Source: Chryseobacterium gleum
GTDB lineage: Bacteria > Bacteroidota > Bacteroidia > Flavobacteriales_D > Crocinitomicaceae
Reading direction: 5' to 3'
NCBI GenBank assembly: GCA_945897755.1
Contig: CAMDGH010000009.1
Location: 1 to 46,828 of the forward strand
DNA: 46,828 nucleotides
The notes under the pieces were generated by a model. It saw only the letters and a list, made by a program, of their open reading frames with translations. It was not told the origin of the DNA and did not search any database. Of the stretch, positions 7,973-18,285 are shown one piece after another. The position numbers and the translations under genes are program-made. How positions within the stretch are numbered: position 1 is the stretch's first letter; each line of letters starts with the position of its first letter.

Positions 7973-8692
7973 ATGAAGATTATTGTTGCTCTTTTTTTAT
8001 CCTTTTATTTTTGCTCAGCTAACTTTGCTCAATTTCAAAAGACGGAAAATTACAAAGGGTTTGACCGTAGATTTTTTTATTTTGGTGTTCAGCTAGGGGT
8101 AAATAATACTTCCTTTAAGTTCATTCCTTCATCGGATGCATATACAAGTCTGGGATATAGCTTAATTGAATCGATTCCTCAGCCAGGTCTTCAATTTGGA
8201 ATGGTTACTTCCATGAAGTTGTTTATCCCTGTACTCAGATTGCGTTTGGTCCCTACATTTTCATTTCAAGAAAGGGTAATTAATTATTATACATTACCGC
8301 TTATTAAAGATCAAATATCCGAAGACAAGCACCAAGAACGTGTGAATTCTTCAAACATTGATTTCCCTTTAATGCTTCAGCTACGTACTTTGAGATACGG
8401 TAATTTCACCTCTTATTGTCTCGGTGGAATCCAGTATTCAATTGATTTACAGTCTTTGGAAGAGAAGACGCAAAACTTAATGGATCCCTTTATTAAAATT
8501 AAGAAGAAGGATGTAGCTGCACAAGTTGGAGCTGGCATTGAGTTTTTTAATGAGTATTATAAGTTCGGGATAGAACTGAAGTATTCACAAGGGTTCAGTA
8601 ATGTGTTTATTAAAGACAATGTACCAATTGCTAAGCCCATAGATGTATTAATAAATAATTCTTGGATATTTTCCATTACTTTTGAGGGATGA
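7973..8692 (+). CDS. porT: PorT-family protein of type IX secretion/gliding
   Basis: PorT is an outer-membrane or periplasmic beta-barrel-like protein needed for type IX secretion in gingipain- or gliding-type Bacteroidota. This 239-residue product starts with a signal peptide (MKIIVALFLSFYFCSANFAQ). It continues as alternating beta strands with the family's characteristic FYFGVQLGVNNTSFK and VNSSNIDFPLMLQLRTLR, and ends in an aromatic C-terminal strand (NNSWIFSITFEG) typical of barrels. Length matches PorT/SprT. The position directly after ubiE supports the call. Its stop overlaps the ATG of the next gene by 4 bases (ATGA), so the two are translationally coupled. Confidence 0.82.
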   Translation: MKIIVALFLSFYFCSANFAQFQKTENYKGFDRRFFYFGVQLGVNNTSFKFIPSSDAYTSLGYSLIESIPQPGLQFGMVTSMKLFIPVLRLRLVPTFSFQERVINYYTLPLIKDQISEDKHQERVNSSNIDFPLMLQLRTLRYGNFTSYCLGGIQYSIDLQSLEEKTQNLMDPFIKIKKKDVAAQVGAGIEFFNEYYKFGIELKYSQGFSNVFIKDNVPIAKPIDVLINNSWIFSITFEG

Positions 8693-10260
8693 TACTGCCA
8701 AAAAATATCGTGTTTCAATGTACGCCTGAACAAGCGAAAGATAATGATTACTTGCAGACTTTTATTGCAAATCTATTAGGAGTTAAATCTGATTCTTTTC
8801 GTTTTGTATGGCAAAAAAGATCCTTAGATGCTCGAAAAAAACAATTGAAAATAAATGCTTCCGTATCTGTTTATCCAGTTGATGACACTTCATGTGAAAA
8901 ATCATTTTCTTTTCCTTTTCAAAATGTATCATCAGCTAAAGAAGTTCATATTATCGGTGCGGGACCTGCTGGTTTGTATGCTGCATTGCGCGCAATTGAA
9001 AAAGGGCTAAAACCGATTGTTTTCGAACGAGGTAAGGATGTTCGTGCAAGAAGAAGGGATTTAGCAATACTCAATAAAGAACATAAGGTTAATCCAGAAT
9101 CAAATTATTGTTTTGGTGAAGGAGGTGCTGGTACTTATTCTGATGGTAAGTTATACACGCGTTCTAAAAAAAGAGGTGATGTAAAACGTGCAATGGAATG
9201 GCTAGTCGCTTTTGGTGCTCATCCTGATATTTTAGTTGATGCTCATCCACACATAGGTACTAATAAACTCCCTGCCCTCATTCAAAATATACGCAATGAA
9301 ATTATACGAGCGGGTGGCGAAGTGCTTTTTAATGCTAAATTGAGTGATTTAGTGATTGAAAACAATCGCTTGGTGGGGATAGAATTAAATCATGAAAAAC
9401 AAGTTGCAATATCTCATCTTATTCTAGCTACGGGTCATTCTGCTAGAGATATTTTTCACTTACTACATAGAAAAGGAATTGAAATTCAGGCCAAACCTTT
9501 TGCTTTAGGGGTTAGGGTAGAGCATTCTCAATCTTTTATCGATAAATTGCAATACCATGGACGTTTAAGTGATGAGTTTGTCCCTCCATCCTCCTACGCG
9601 CTAGTTGAACAGGTTGATGGTAGAGGGGTTTACTCTTTTTGTATGTGTCCTGGCGGTGTAATTGCTCCTTGTGCTACAGATCGACAGGAGGTTGTTACAA
9701 ATGGTTGGTCTCCTTCTAAAAGAAACAATCCATATGCAAATTCGGGTATGGTGGTGAGTGTTTATCCTGAAGATTTTCCTGGTTATGAGTCTAATCCATT
9801 GGTATGTTTAGAATTTCAACAAGAAGTTGAACGTTTGTGCTGGGAAGCTGCTGGTAAGAGTCAATGTATTCCAGCTCAAGGGATGGCTGATTTTGTAAAT
9901 GAAGTGCGTTCTACTGAATTCCCAAGGTCATCGTATCATCCGGGTATTGTAAGTGTAGAGTTAAATAAATTACTCCCAAGTTTTATTTCGGATCGTTTGC
10001 GTAAAGCATTTAAACAATTTGACAAAAAAATGCCTGGGTTTTTAACAAACGATGCTGTTGTTCATGCGCCTGAATCAAGAACAAGTTCTCCTGTACAGAT
10101 ACCAAGAGATAAGGATACCTTCGAACATGTTACCTTAAAAGGACTTTATCCTTGCGCTGAAGGTGCTGGGTATGCAGGTGGAATTATTTCAGCTGCAATA
10201 GATGGAATGAGATGTATTGATGCTATTTGGAATGATATTGAAAAAGAGAGCCAAGCATAA
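8689..10260 (+). CDS. FAD-dependent oxidoreductase of COG2509 type
   Basis: This is a 523-residue flavoprotein. An N-terminal domain of about 80 residues precedes the dinucleotide-binding motif VHIIGAGPAGLYAALRAIEKGLKPIVFERG (GxGxxG at 90-95). Further hallmarks are NYCFGEGGAGTYSDGKLYTR, a second FAD motif HLILATGHSARDIF, and the C-terminal flavin-contacting LYPCAEGAGYAGGIISAAIDG. This architecture is that of the 'uncharacterised FAD-dependent dehydrogenase' family, whose substrate is unknown. Its last 38 bases overlap the 3' end of the convergent RNA methyltransferase gene. It is the last gene of the operon starting at 4999. Confidence 0.85.
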   Translation: MILPKNIVFQCTPEQAKDNDYLQTFIANLLGVKSDSFRFVWQKRSLDARKKQLKINASVSVYPVDDTSCEKSFSFPFQNVSSAKEVHIIGAGPAGLYAALRAIEKGLKPIVFERGKDVRARRRDLAILNKEHKVNPESNYCFGEGGAGTYSDGKLYTRSKKRGDVKRAMEWLVAFGAHPDILVDAHPHIGTNKLPALIQNIRNEIIRAGGEVLFNAKLSDLVIENNRLVGIELNHEKQVAISHLILATGHSARDIFHLLHRKGIEIQAKPFALGVRVEHSQSFIDKLQYHGRLSDEFVPPSSYALVEQVDGRGVYSFCMCPGGVIAPCATDRQEVVTNGWSPSKRNNPYANSGMVVSVYPEDFPGYESNPLVCLEFQQEVERLCWEAAGKSQCIPAQGMADFVNEVRSTEFPRSSYHPGIVSVELNKLLPSFISDRLRKAFKQFDKKMPGFLTNDAVVHAPESRTSSPVQIPRDKDTFEHVTLKGLYPCAEGAGYAGGIISAAIDGMRCIDAIWNDIEKESQA

Positions 10261-10951
10261 TGGATGCTGCACTTGCTACATTAAGCGATTCAGCATCTCC
10301 AAATTTAGGTATTGTTATAGAGTGAGTAATTACTTTTTTTAATTCCTCTGAAATACCGCAACCTTCATTTCCTAATAAGATAATTCCTTCTTTAGGGTAT
10401 TCAAAAGTAAAGGCATTTTCACCAATAAGTAATCCGCCTAGAATTGGCTTGCTGGTGTTACTTAGATAAGAAACAAGGTCGAGGTAGCAAATATTTGTTC
10501 TGAAAACACCACCCATTGTGGCTTGAATCACTTTAGGGTTATAACAATCTACGGTAGTTTCAGAACATAGGATTTGTTTGATGCCAAACCAATCTGCAAG
10601 CCGTATGATTGTCCCCAAATTCCCAGGATCTTGAATGTCATCTAAGGCAATGCAAAATGTACTTTCAATTGGGTTTTGAATTTGTATGGTGCAAACTGCT
10701 AAAACTTTGTTCGGTGTTTTTAAGGAAGAAATACTTTCGAGCTCTTTCTCTGTTATAATTACACAATTAATTTTTAAATGAGTTGGAACAGAATACGACG
10801 CGATGTGGTAAATGACCTCTATACAGTCTGATTTCCATTCAATTGCTTCACGGACGATCTTTTCTCCTTCAATGACAAATTTCTTTTTTTCGCGTCTCGT
10901 TTTTTTTTCTTGTAAGGACCTGATCTCTTTTATTTCTGCCTTTGTAATCAT
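10223..10951 (-). CDS. TrmH/SpoU-family RNA 2'-O-methyltransferase
   Basis: This enzyme is predicted to transfer a methyl group from SAM to a ribose 2'-OH in rRNA or tRNA. All three SpoU motifs are present: NLGTIIRLADWFGIKQILCSE, ILLGNEGCGISEEL, and ITIPKFGDAESLNVASAASIML, which form the trefoil-knot SAM site. An N-terminal substrate-binding region (EIKEIRSLQEKKTRREKKKFVIEGEKIVREA) is typical of the RlmB/TsnR-like subgroup. The 242 residues are the usual length. Which RNA position it modifies cannot be read from sequence. It is divergent from tamL, and its coding start contains the -33 box of the tamL promoter. Confidence 0.88.
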   Translation of the reverse strand: MITKAEIKEIRSLQEKKTRREKKKFVIEGEKIVREAIEWKSDCIEVIYHIASYSVPTHLKINCVIITEKELESISSLKTPNKVLAVCTIQIQNPIESTFCIALDDIQDPGNLGTIIRLADWFGIKQILCSETTVDCYNPKVIQATMGGVFRTNICYLDLVSYLSNTSKPILGGLLIGENAFTFEYPKEGIILLGNEGCGISEELKKVITHSITIPKFGDAESLNVASAASIMLGSLFQYHSK

Positions 10952-10971
10952 CTCTTTTTAGGTTACATTTG
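10941..10971 (+). promoter_or_regulatory. Near-consensus promoter of tamL
   Basis: TTTG at 10941-10944, a 19-bp spacer, then TACATTTG at 10964-10971 match the TTTG / TAnnTTTG consensus of the Bacteroidota primary sigma factor. Predicted transcription begins near 10978, about 14 bases before the TTG start codon. The -33 box lies within the first codons of the divergent methyltransferase gene. Confidence 0.7.
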
Positions 10972-10991
10972 TTTGTTGAAAAAATCATTCA

Positions 10992-13658
10992 TTGAAAAGA
11001 TTCAAACTTACATATTATCTTCTTATTTACCTATCGATCGTATTAAGCTCTTGTAGTACGTCTAAAAATAGTCTTACTACAGATTATTTACTTACCAAAA
11101 GTAGCGTTAAAATAAAAGGGAATAAGCAATTTGAAACACAATCTGCTGAACTTATTCGTCAAAACCCCAATACAAAAATCTTGGGTCTTCCAATTTTAAA
11201 ATGGATATACAATTCGGTTGATTCATCATATACGCAAAAAAAGAAGGCTGTTACTGTTATGAAAATGGCTAAATCCAATGTTAGATTGTTGGAAAAACAA
11301 AAAAGAATTAATGAAAAAAGAATTAAGAGAGCGAGGGAAAAAGGAGAAAACTACTATGATTTCAAAAACATTACCTTAAAAGATACTGCAAATCCAAAAA
11401 AATCGCTTTTAGAATGGTTGAAATTTCGTATCGGTGAACAGCCGGTTATTTTCGATTCAATTTATTTTATTAAATCGATTGATCAACTTAAATTATTTTA
11501 TAAGAAAAAAGGGTTTTATGATGCTTTAGTAAGGGGAGAGGTGCATTATTTTTCTAAACAAAAAAAAGCACATGTAAAATATGATATTGAAACAGGAAGC
11601 TTATATACAATTGATTCCATAGTAATTGAATCTAAAAATAGAGTCATTAATGATGGAGTAAATCGCTTTTTGAGTGATGCTGGTTTGAGTAAAGTTAAAA
11701 AAGGATCTCCTTTTGATTCGGATGCTTTTTTAACCCTAAGAGAAGACATTGCAACAGCAATTAAAAATGAGGGGGGCTATGGTTTTAAGGCGTCTAATAT
11801 CCGTTTTGAAGTTGACACATCGGTTATAAGTAAAAAAGTATTTATTACAGTAAAATTTACGGAGAGAGCTTTTTTTGATAAAATTAAGGACTCGATTCGT
11901 TTAATCCCTTTTGACAAGGTGTTGATTAAAAACGTTTTTTTCCATTTATGTGATACTGTATATACTACTTCCTCTCATAAAGAACGTTCAATGTTGTATC
12001 GTAAACCGCTTCTGACTGATGGTTTTATTTCAACGTTAGATACACTTTACTTTTCAAAAGGTAAAGTAACTTCAATATACGATTCCTCAGGGTTTACGAT
12101 TACTTACAATACTAAGCTAGCTTTAAATCCTACTGTTTTTGAATCGTCTAATGGAACATTGAAGTCCCATTTTTTCAATCAAATTTCATATGAAAAGACA
12201 TTAAGTAACCTGATTGAACTCAATGTTTTTCAAGTTGTTAAGCCTTTAATTGATGAGGTTTCAGATCGTGAAATCGAAATTCATTATTACTTAGTTCCTA
12301 AGAAAAAAGGACTCTTTAATTTAGAACCGAAATTTACTACTTCCGGAGTATTTCTTGGTGTTTCTGGTTTGGTGAGCTATACGAATACAAATCTATTTAA
12401 AAAGTCGGAAAGATTAACACTTTCATTTTCTGGTGGTTTTCAGTCAATGCCTCAATTAGAAATTATAAATAATAATAATTCTAGTGATGTGGCCGTGAAG
12501 GAAAATGTAAAACAAGTTTTTAATACATTCGATATTGGTCCGTCTTTGAAATTAGATTTACCTGGTTTTTTCCCTTTTTTTAGAGAGAAAAATTATGATA
12601 ATACGCATGCTAGAACGCTTATATCAACAAATTTCGGCTATCAGAAAAGAAATGTTTTTGATAAACAATCCTTTAAATTAAATTTCAGCTATTCTTTTAG
12701 TTTCTCTGAAAATCATCAGTTTGAAGTTGGTTTGCCCGGTTTTTCATCTGTTAATTTTGTTAATTATCAAGATTTTAACGAATCATTTAAAAATAATTTG
12801 GGTTTAAATAATGATCCATTTACAAAAAATTACTACAGTAATTTATTGAACTGGGAAGACTTATCGTTTCACTATCAGTATGCGAATTTACTTTCAGCGA
12901 AATCAAATACTATTTGGTCCTTTAAATCAGGGTTAAATCTTGCTGGAAATTTTTTATCCTTATTTAAGTCGATTCAATCTGTTAATTCGGATAATCAAAA
13001 AATGTTTATCTCAATTCCGTATTCTCAATTCATTCGTGTAGATAATGAATTTATAGTTAATCAAATGATTACAAAAGAAAAATCAATACACTTTAAGTTT
13101 TTAGCAGGTGCAGGTATGCCATACCAAAACTCTCGTTTTTCACTACCCTTCGATTATAGTTTTTTTGGGGGTGGTCCAAATGACATAAGGGCATGGAGAG
13201 CTGGAACTTTAGGCCCCGGAGGATATAATTATTACTTAGATAAAAATTATACAACTGTTCAGTTAGCAGATATTAGATTAGGTTTTTCTGCAGAGTATCG
13301 AATGCGTTTGTCTTCGCTTTTTAAAGGTGCTTTATTTATCGATGCTGGAAATATATGGACATCAAAAGTAGATCCAACCCGAAAAGGAAGTGTTTTTAGT
13401 CCTACTTTTTACAAAGAAATAGCCATTGCTGGTGGTGTTGGATTACGTGCCGATTTTGATTATATAATACTGAGGGTTGATATGGGCTTGAAACTAAGAA
13501 ATCCTGCTATGGGTGAAGGTTATCGGTGGTTTTTTAATCCAAAAGACCCTGCTGTTGAAGAGGTGTTAAGTTTAGGTAAATTTACAAGCCCTTTTTTACC
13601 TCGTAATTGGAATGATTTATTCAATACCTTACGAATCGGTATTGGATATCCTTTCTGA
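10992..13658 (+). CDS. tamL: TamL-like BamA/TamA-family outer-membrane lipoprotein
   Basis: This 888-residue protein has a lipoprotein signal (lipobox LSSC, Cys21), POTRA-like repeats up to about residue 450, and a C-terminal Omp85 barrel. The barrel carries the family hallmark GGGPNDIRAWRAGTLGPGGY and ends in an aromatic beta-signal-like RIGIGYPF. TamL is the lipidated form of TamA found in Bacteroidota; it acts in outer-membrane protein or lipid transfer with TamB, which is not in this window. The only available start is TTG at 10992, because an in-frame stop lies at 10977-10979 and no earlier ATG exists. It is expressed from the promoter at 10941. The RNA-methyltransferase neighbour is one I recall from other Bacteroidota. 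Confidence 0.85.
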   Translation: MKRFKLTYYLLIYLSIVLSSCSTSKNSLTTDYLLTKSSVKIKGNKQFETQSAELIRQNPNTKILGLPILKWIYNSVDSSYTQKKKAVTVMKMAKSNVRLLEKQKRINEKRIKRAREKGENYYDFKNITLKDTANPKKSLLEWLKFRIGEQPVIFDSIYFIKSIDQLKLFYKKKGFYDALVRGEVHYFSKQKKAHVKYDIETGSLYTIDSIVIESKNRVINDGVNRFLSDAGLSKVKKGSPFDSDAFLTLREDIATAIKNEGGYGFKASNIRFEVDTSVISKKVFITVKFTERAFFDKIKDSIRLIPFDKVLIKNVFFHLCDTVYTTSSHKERSMLYRKPLLTDGFISTLDTLYFSKGKVTSIYDSSGFTITYNTKLALNPTVFESSNGTLKSHFFNQISYEKTLSNLIELNVFQVVKPLIDEVSDREIEIHYYLVPKKKGLFNLEPKFTTSGVFLGVSGLVSYTNTNLFKKSERLTLSFSGGFQSMPQLEIINNNNSSDVAVKENVKQVFNTFDIGPSLKLDLPGFFPFFREKNYDNTHARTLISTNFGYQKRNVFDKQSFKLNFSYSFSFSENHQFEVGLPGFSSVNFVNYQDFNESFKNNLGLNNDPFTKNYYSNLLNWEDLSFHYQYANLLSAKSNTIWSFKSGLNLAGNFLSLFKSIQSVNSDNQKMFISIPYSQFIRVDNEFIVNQMITKEKSIHFKFLAGAGMPYQNSRFSLPFDYSFFGGGPNDIRAWRAGTLGPGGYNYYLDKNYTTVQLADIRLGFSAEYRMRLSSLFKGALFIDAGNIWTSKVDPTRKGSVFSPTFYKEIAIAGGVGLRADFDYIILRVDMGLKLRNPAMGEGYRWFFNPKDPAVEEVLSLGKFTSPFLPRNWNDLFNTLRIGIGYPF

Positions 13659-13697
13659 TTTCACTTTAATTCTCCCTCTTTATTTTTTTGAAACAAA

Positions 13698-13745
13698 AAA
13701 TCCGAATTAAGTTATGCTTTATTTTAGCAAATTTAATCCGGATTT
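13698..13745 (-). terminator. Rho-independent terminator of the pyrG-yidC-hbd operon
   Basis: Arms at 13698-13710 and 13733-13745 pair over 13 bases with one mismatch (AAATCCGAATTAA against TTAATCCGGATTT). The 22-base loop itself holds a small TGCT/AGCA stem. Read on the minus strand the stem is followed by TTTTTTG, the expected U-tract. It lies between convergent tamL and hbd and may also slow plus-strand transcription. Confidence 0.7.
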
Positions 13746-13786
13746 AAAAGCAAATAAATGGCAAATTGAACTAAGAATTCGAGTTC

Positions 13787-14680
13787 TTATTTTTTATTGA
13801 AATTAGAAGCTACAATTAATTCTTTTGTTCCATGAGCCCAATTATAAAATCCTTCCCCTGATTTAATTCCCATTTTCTTAGCGGTAACCATATTCACTAA
13901 TAAAGGGCATGGAGCATATTTAGCTTGACCAAATCCATCGTGTAAGACACGCAGGATCGCAAGACAAACATCGAGACCGATGAAGTCCGCTAATTGAAGA
14001 GGCCCCATTGGATGAGCCATTCCTAGCTTCATTACAGTATCAATTTCTTCAACTCCAGCTACACCTTCATAAAGTGTATATATTGCTTCATTGATCATTG
14101 GCATTAAGATGCGGTTTGCAACAAATCCAGGATAGTCATTTACTTCTACAGGAGATTTACCTAAGGTAAGTGCAATGTCAAAAATAGTAGTAGTAACTTC
14201 GTCCGATGTTGAATAGCCCCTAATTATTTCAACTAATTTCATCACAGGAACTGGATTCATAAAGTGCATACCAATCACTTTGTCGGGTCTATTTGTAGCA
14301 GCAGCAATTTTTGTAATTGAAATCGATGAAGTGTTAGAGGCTAGGAGTGTAGATGGAGAAGCAAATCGATCTAATTCTTTAAAAATAGAGAGTTTTAAGT
14401 CGCTATTTTCTGTTGCAGCTTCGATCACTAGACCTACTTCTTGAACACCTGATTCAATAGAGGTAAAAGTTTGGATGCGGCTTAAGGTGCTGTTTTTTTC
14501 TTCATTAGTCAATACCCCTTTGGTAACTTGTCGATCTAAGTTTTTTGAAATTGTAGTAAGTCCTTTTTCAAGTGCTTCTTTTGATATGTCAATTAGATTG
14601 ACTTGGTAATTATGTTGAGCAAATAAATGAGCAATCCCATTTCCCATTGTTCCAGAACCTACAACTGCAATTTTTTTCAT
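13787..14680 (-). CDS. hbd: 3-hydroxyacyl-CoA (3-hydroxybutyryl-CoA) dehydrogenase
   Basis: This soluble NAD-dependent enzyme oxidises 3-hydroxyacyl-CoA to the 3-keto form in fatty-acid or butanoate metabolism. The 297 residues comprise a Rossmann domain with GSGTMGNG (8-15) and an all-alpha C-terminal domain with NDYPGFVANRILMPMINEA. The catalytic pair is visible: H139 in VIGMHFMNPVPVMKLVEII, with E151 downstream. Length fits the short stand-alone HBDH family rather than a multifunctional FadB. It lies 40 bases after yidC and is probably the last gene of that operon. Chain-length preference is not readable from sequence. Confidence 0.9.
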   Translation of the reverse strand: MKKIAVVGSGTMGNGIAHLFAQHNYQVNLIDISKEALEKGLTTISKNLDRQVTKGVLTNEEKNSTLSRIQTFTSIESGVQEVGLVIEAATENSDLKLSIFKELDRFASPSTLLASNTSSISITKIAAATNRPDKVIGMHFMNPVPVMKLVEIIRGYSTSDEVTTTIFDIALTLGKSPVEVNDYPGFVANRILMPMINEAIYTLYEGVAGVEEIDTVMKLGMAHPMGPLQLADFIGLDVCLAILRVLHDGFGQAKYAPCPLLVNMVTAKKMGIKSGEGFYNWAHGTKELIVASNFNKK

Positions 14681-14720
14681 GATGTTTACGTTTATTGTTT
14701 TACGATCAGTTTATAACTGT

Positions 14721-16574
14721 TTATTTTTTCTTCAGCTTTTCTTGTTGCATTTTTTGCATTGATTCAAGTCTTTCCTGAAATTTAGATTTCTTTTTTACAG
14801 TTGTACTTGCCTTCACTTTTTTCTCAGCCATTTTTTGTTTTAATTTTTCTTCGTCAACAAAAAACGCTTTAATAGCAATCATAATTAAGATTGAAATTAA
14901 TGTCGATATAAAGTAGTAGTAACTTAAACCTGCAGAGTAGTTATTGAAGAAAAAGATCATCATAAAAGGGAATATATACATAATCACTTTCATGTCGGGC
15001 ATTCCAGGTTGCTGAGGTTGTGATACATTACTACTATTGATGTATGTATATACCAATGTAGTTACTGACATTAAAAGTGTAAACAAGGATATGTGATCTC
15101 CATAAAAAGGAATGTAGAATGAAAGTTGATAGATGGAATCAAACGATGATAAATCTTCTGCCCACAAAAATGGTTTTTGACGTAATTCAAAAGCGGCTGG
15201 AAAAAAACGGAATATTGCAAGTAAAATCGGCATCTGGATTAACATGGGGATGCATCCTGCAAGAGGAGAAGCGCCACTTTCCTTGTACAGACTCATCATC
15301 TCCATTTGTTTTTTCATTGCATCTTCTTTTTTAGGGAATTTCGCGTTTAATTCATCAATTTCTGGTTTCAATATCCTCATCTTAGCTGATGAAACATACA
15401 TTTTCCATTGAATAGGAGTAAGCACTAACTTAATTACCAATGTGATTAATAAAATAACAATACCTAATGAAATACCCCAACCTGCGAAAGCATTAAACAT
15501 CGGTTGAATTGCATATATGTTTATCCATCTAAACAAGCCCCAACCGTAATTGATAATGTCTTCGTAATTGGATTTGTATGAACCAAGGAGTTCATAATCA
15601 TTTGGTCCGAAAAACCAATTCATTTTGAATGTTCCTGACTGTGTGTTTGGAACTGATAAATTAAGTATTGCATTGTATTTTTTAATGTTCGTATGGTATT
15701 TTGAATGCCCTTCTGGATAATTAATTATTTTTAAACTAGAGCCACTAGCATTAAAATTTGTTTCTGGTTTTAAAATAGAAGAGAAATAACTTTGCTTGAA
15801 AGCAACCCATTCTAAAGGACTTTCCATTATTTCTTCGTCGTTTGACATTTCGCTTAAATAGTCGTACTCTTTGTCTTTGTTCTTGAAACAGATGGTAGAA
15901 ACTTTTCGTTGTTCACCAAGAAGACGTTCTGTTTTTGCTAAGGAAGCAGTCACATCAAGAAAGATGCTGTTTTGAGCTATTTCGTTTCCAAAACCATTAA
16001 ATTTCACCTCGAAATCGAAATCGTAGGCATTTTGCTTTAAAGTGTAAATAAATTGAATTGTTTTGTCTTTTACTGGAGAAGTCTCTAAAATGAGTTTTTT
16101 AGAAGTTTTCTTTTTTATTGTAAATATCTCATTTTCAGTAGAGTATGGCTTTCCATCTAAATTAAATTTTAAGATGTTTGTAGCGTTTTTTTCTTTAAAA
16201 AAGACAAGAGAAGCGCTTGTTTTTTTCTTTGAAGCAAATTGATGATAGGTTTTATGGGTATTTAATTCAACCGTATTTAAATTAGCTCCCTTTGTATTTA
16301 TATTAAGTGTTAATTTATTGTTTTTTAGTATTACAGAACTGCACTCAACTTCTTTAATATCATTTGATTGAATGATATCTGATCCTTTAGAAACATTTTT
16401 TTTCGCTACTTTCTTTAGTGAGCTTACTTGCTTTAATTTTTCAGCAACAACTTGTTCTTTTTTTGCTTTTAACTCCTGCGCCTTCATCTCTGCATCAGAA
16501 GGCTTGTTTAGGTATGTAAAAGTTACTAAAATTGCACCAATCAATCCTAGTCCAATAAGGGTGTTTTTATCCAT
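14721..16574 (-). CDS. yidC: Membrane protein insertase YidC
   Basis: YidC inserts and folds inner-membrane proteins, alone or with Sec. The 617-residue protein has an N-terminal membrane anchor (residues 5-22). A large periplasmic beta-rich P1 domain follows to about 340, then the conserved insertase core with five predicted helices. Core landmarks are WGISLGIVILLITLVIKLVLTPIQ and MKILKPEIDELNAKFPKK-type cytoplasmic hairpin residues (here RILKPEIDELNAKF), then GCIPMLIQMPILLAIFRFFP. The C-terminus is a basic tail rich in lysine, usual for ribosome contact. It follows pyrG with a 1-base gap, an arrangement I recall from other Bacteroidota. Confidence 0.95.
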   Translation of the reverse strand: MDKNTLIGLGLIGAILVTFTYLNKPSDAEMKAQELKAKKEQVVAEKLKQVSSLKKVAKKNVSKGSDIIQSNDIKEVECSSVILKNNKLTLNINTKGANLNTVELNTHKTYHQFASKKKTSASLVFFKEKNATNILKFNLDGKPYSTENEIFTIKKKTSKKLILETSPVKDKTIQFIYTLKQNAYDFDFEVKFNGFGNEIAQNSIFLDVTASLAKTERLLGEQRKVSTICFKNKDKEYDYLSEMSNDEEIMESPLEWVAFKQSYFSSILKPETNFNASGSSLKIINYPEGHSKYHTNIKKYNAILNLSVPNTQSGTFKMNWFFGPNDYELLGSYKSNYEDIINYGWGLFRWINIYAIQPMFNAFAGWGISLGIVILLITLVIKLVLTPIQWKMYVSSAKMRILKPEIDELNAKFPKKEDAMKKQMEMMSLYKESGASPLAGCIPMLIQMPILLAIFRFFPAAFELRQKPFLWAEDLSSFDSIYQLSFYIPFYGDHISLFTLLMSVTTLVYTYINSSNVSQPQQPGMPDMKVIMYIFPFMMIFFFNNYSAGLSYYYFISTLISILIMIAIKAFFVDEEKLKQKMAEKKVKASTTVKKKSKFQERLESMQKMQQEKLKKK

Positions 16575-16575
16575 A

Positions 16576-18204
<1,629 letters not shown>

Positions 18205-18214
18205 CTACGGGATG

Positions 18215-18222
18215 CAAAGTTA
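18215..18222 (-). promoter_or_regulatory. Candidate -7 box for pyrG
   Basis: The minus strand reads TAACTTTG, matching TAnnTTTG, about 26 bases ahead of the pyrG ATG. I find no TTTG at the expected -33 distance, so this is a half-supported promoter. Confidence 0.35.
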
Positions 18223-18285
18223 TAAGATTCAATAGAAATGAACGGTGTTTTAAAGATTATTTATAAACAATTTTATAATCAAAGT

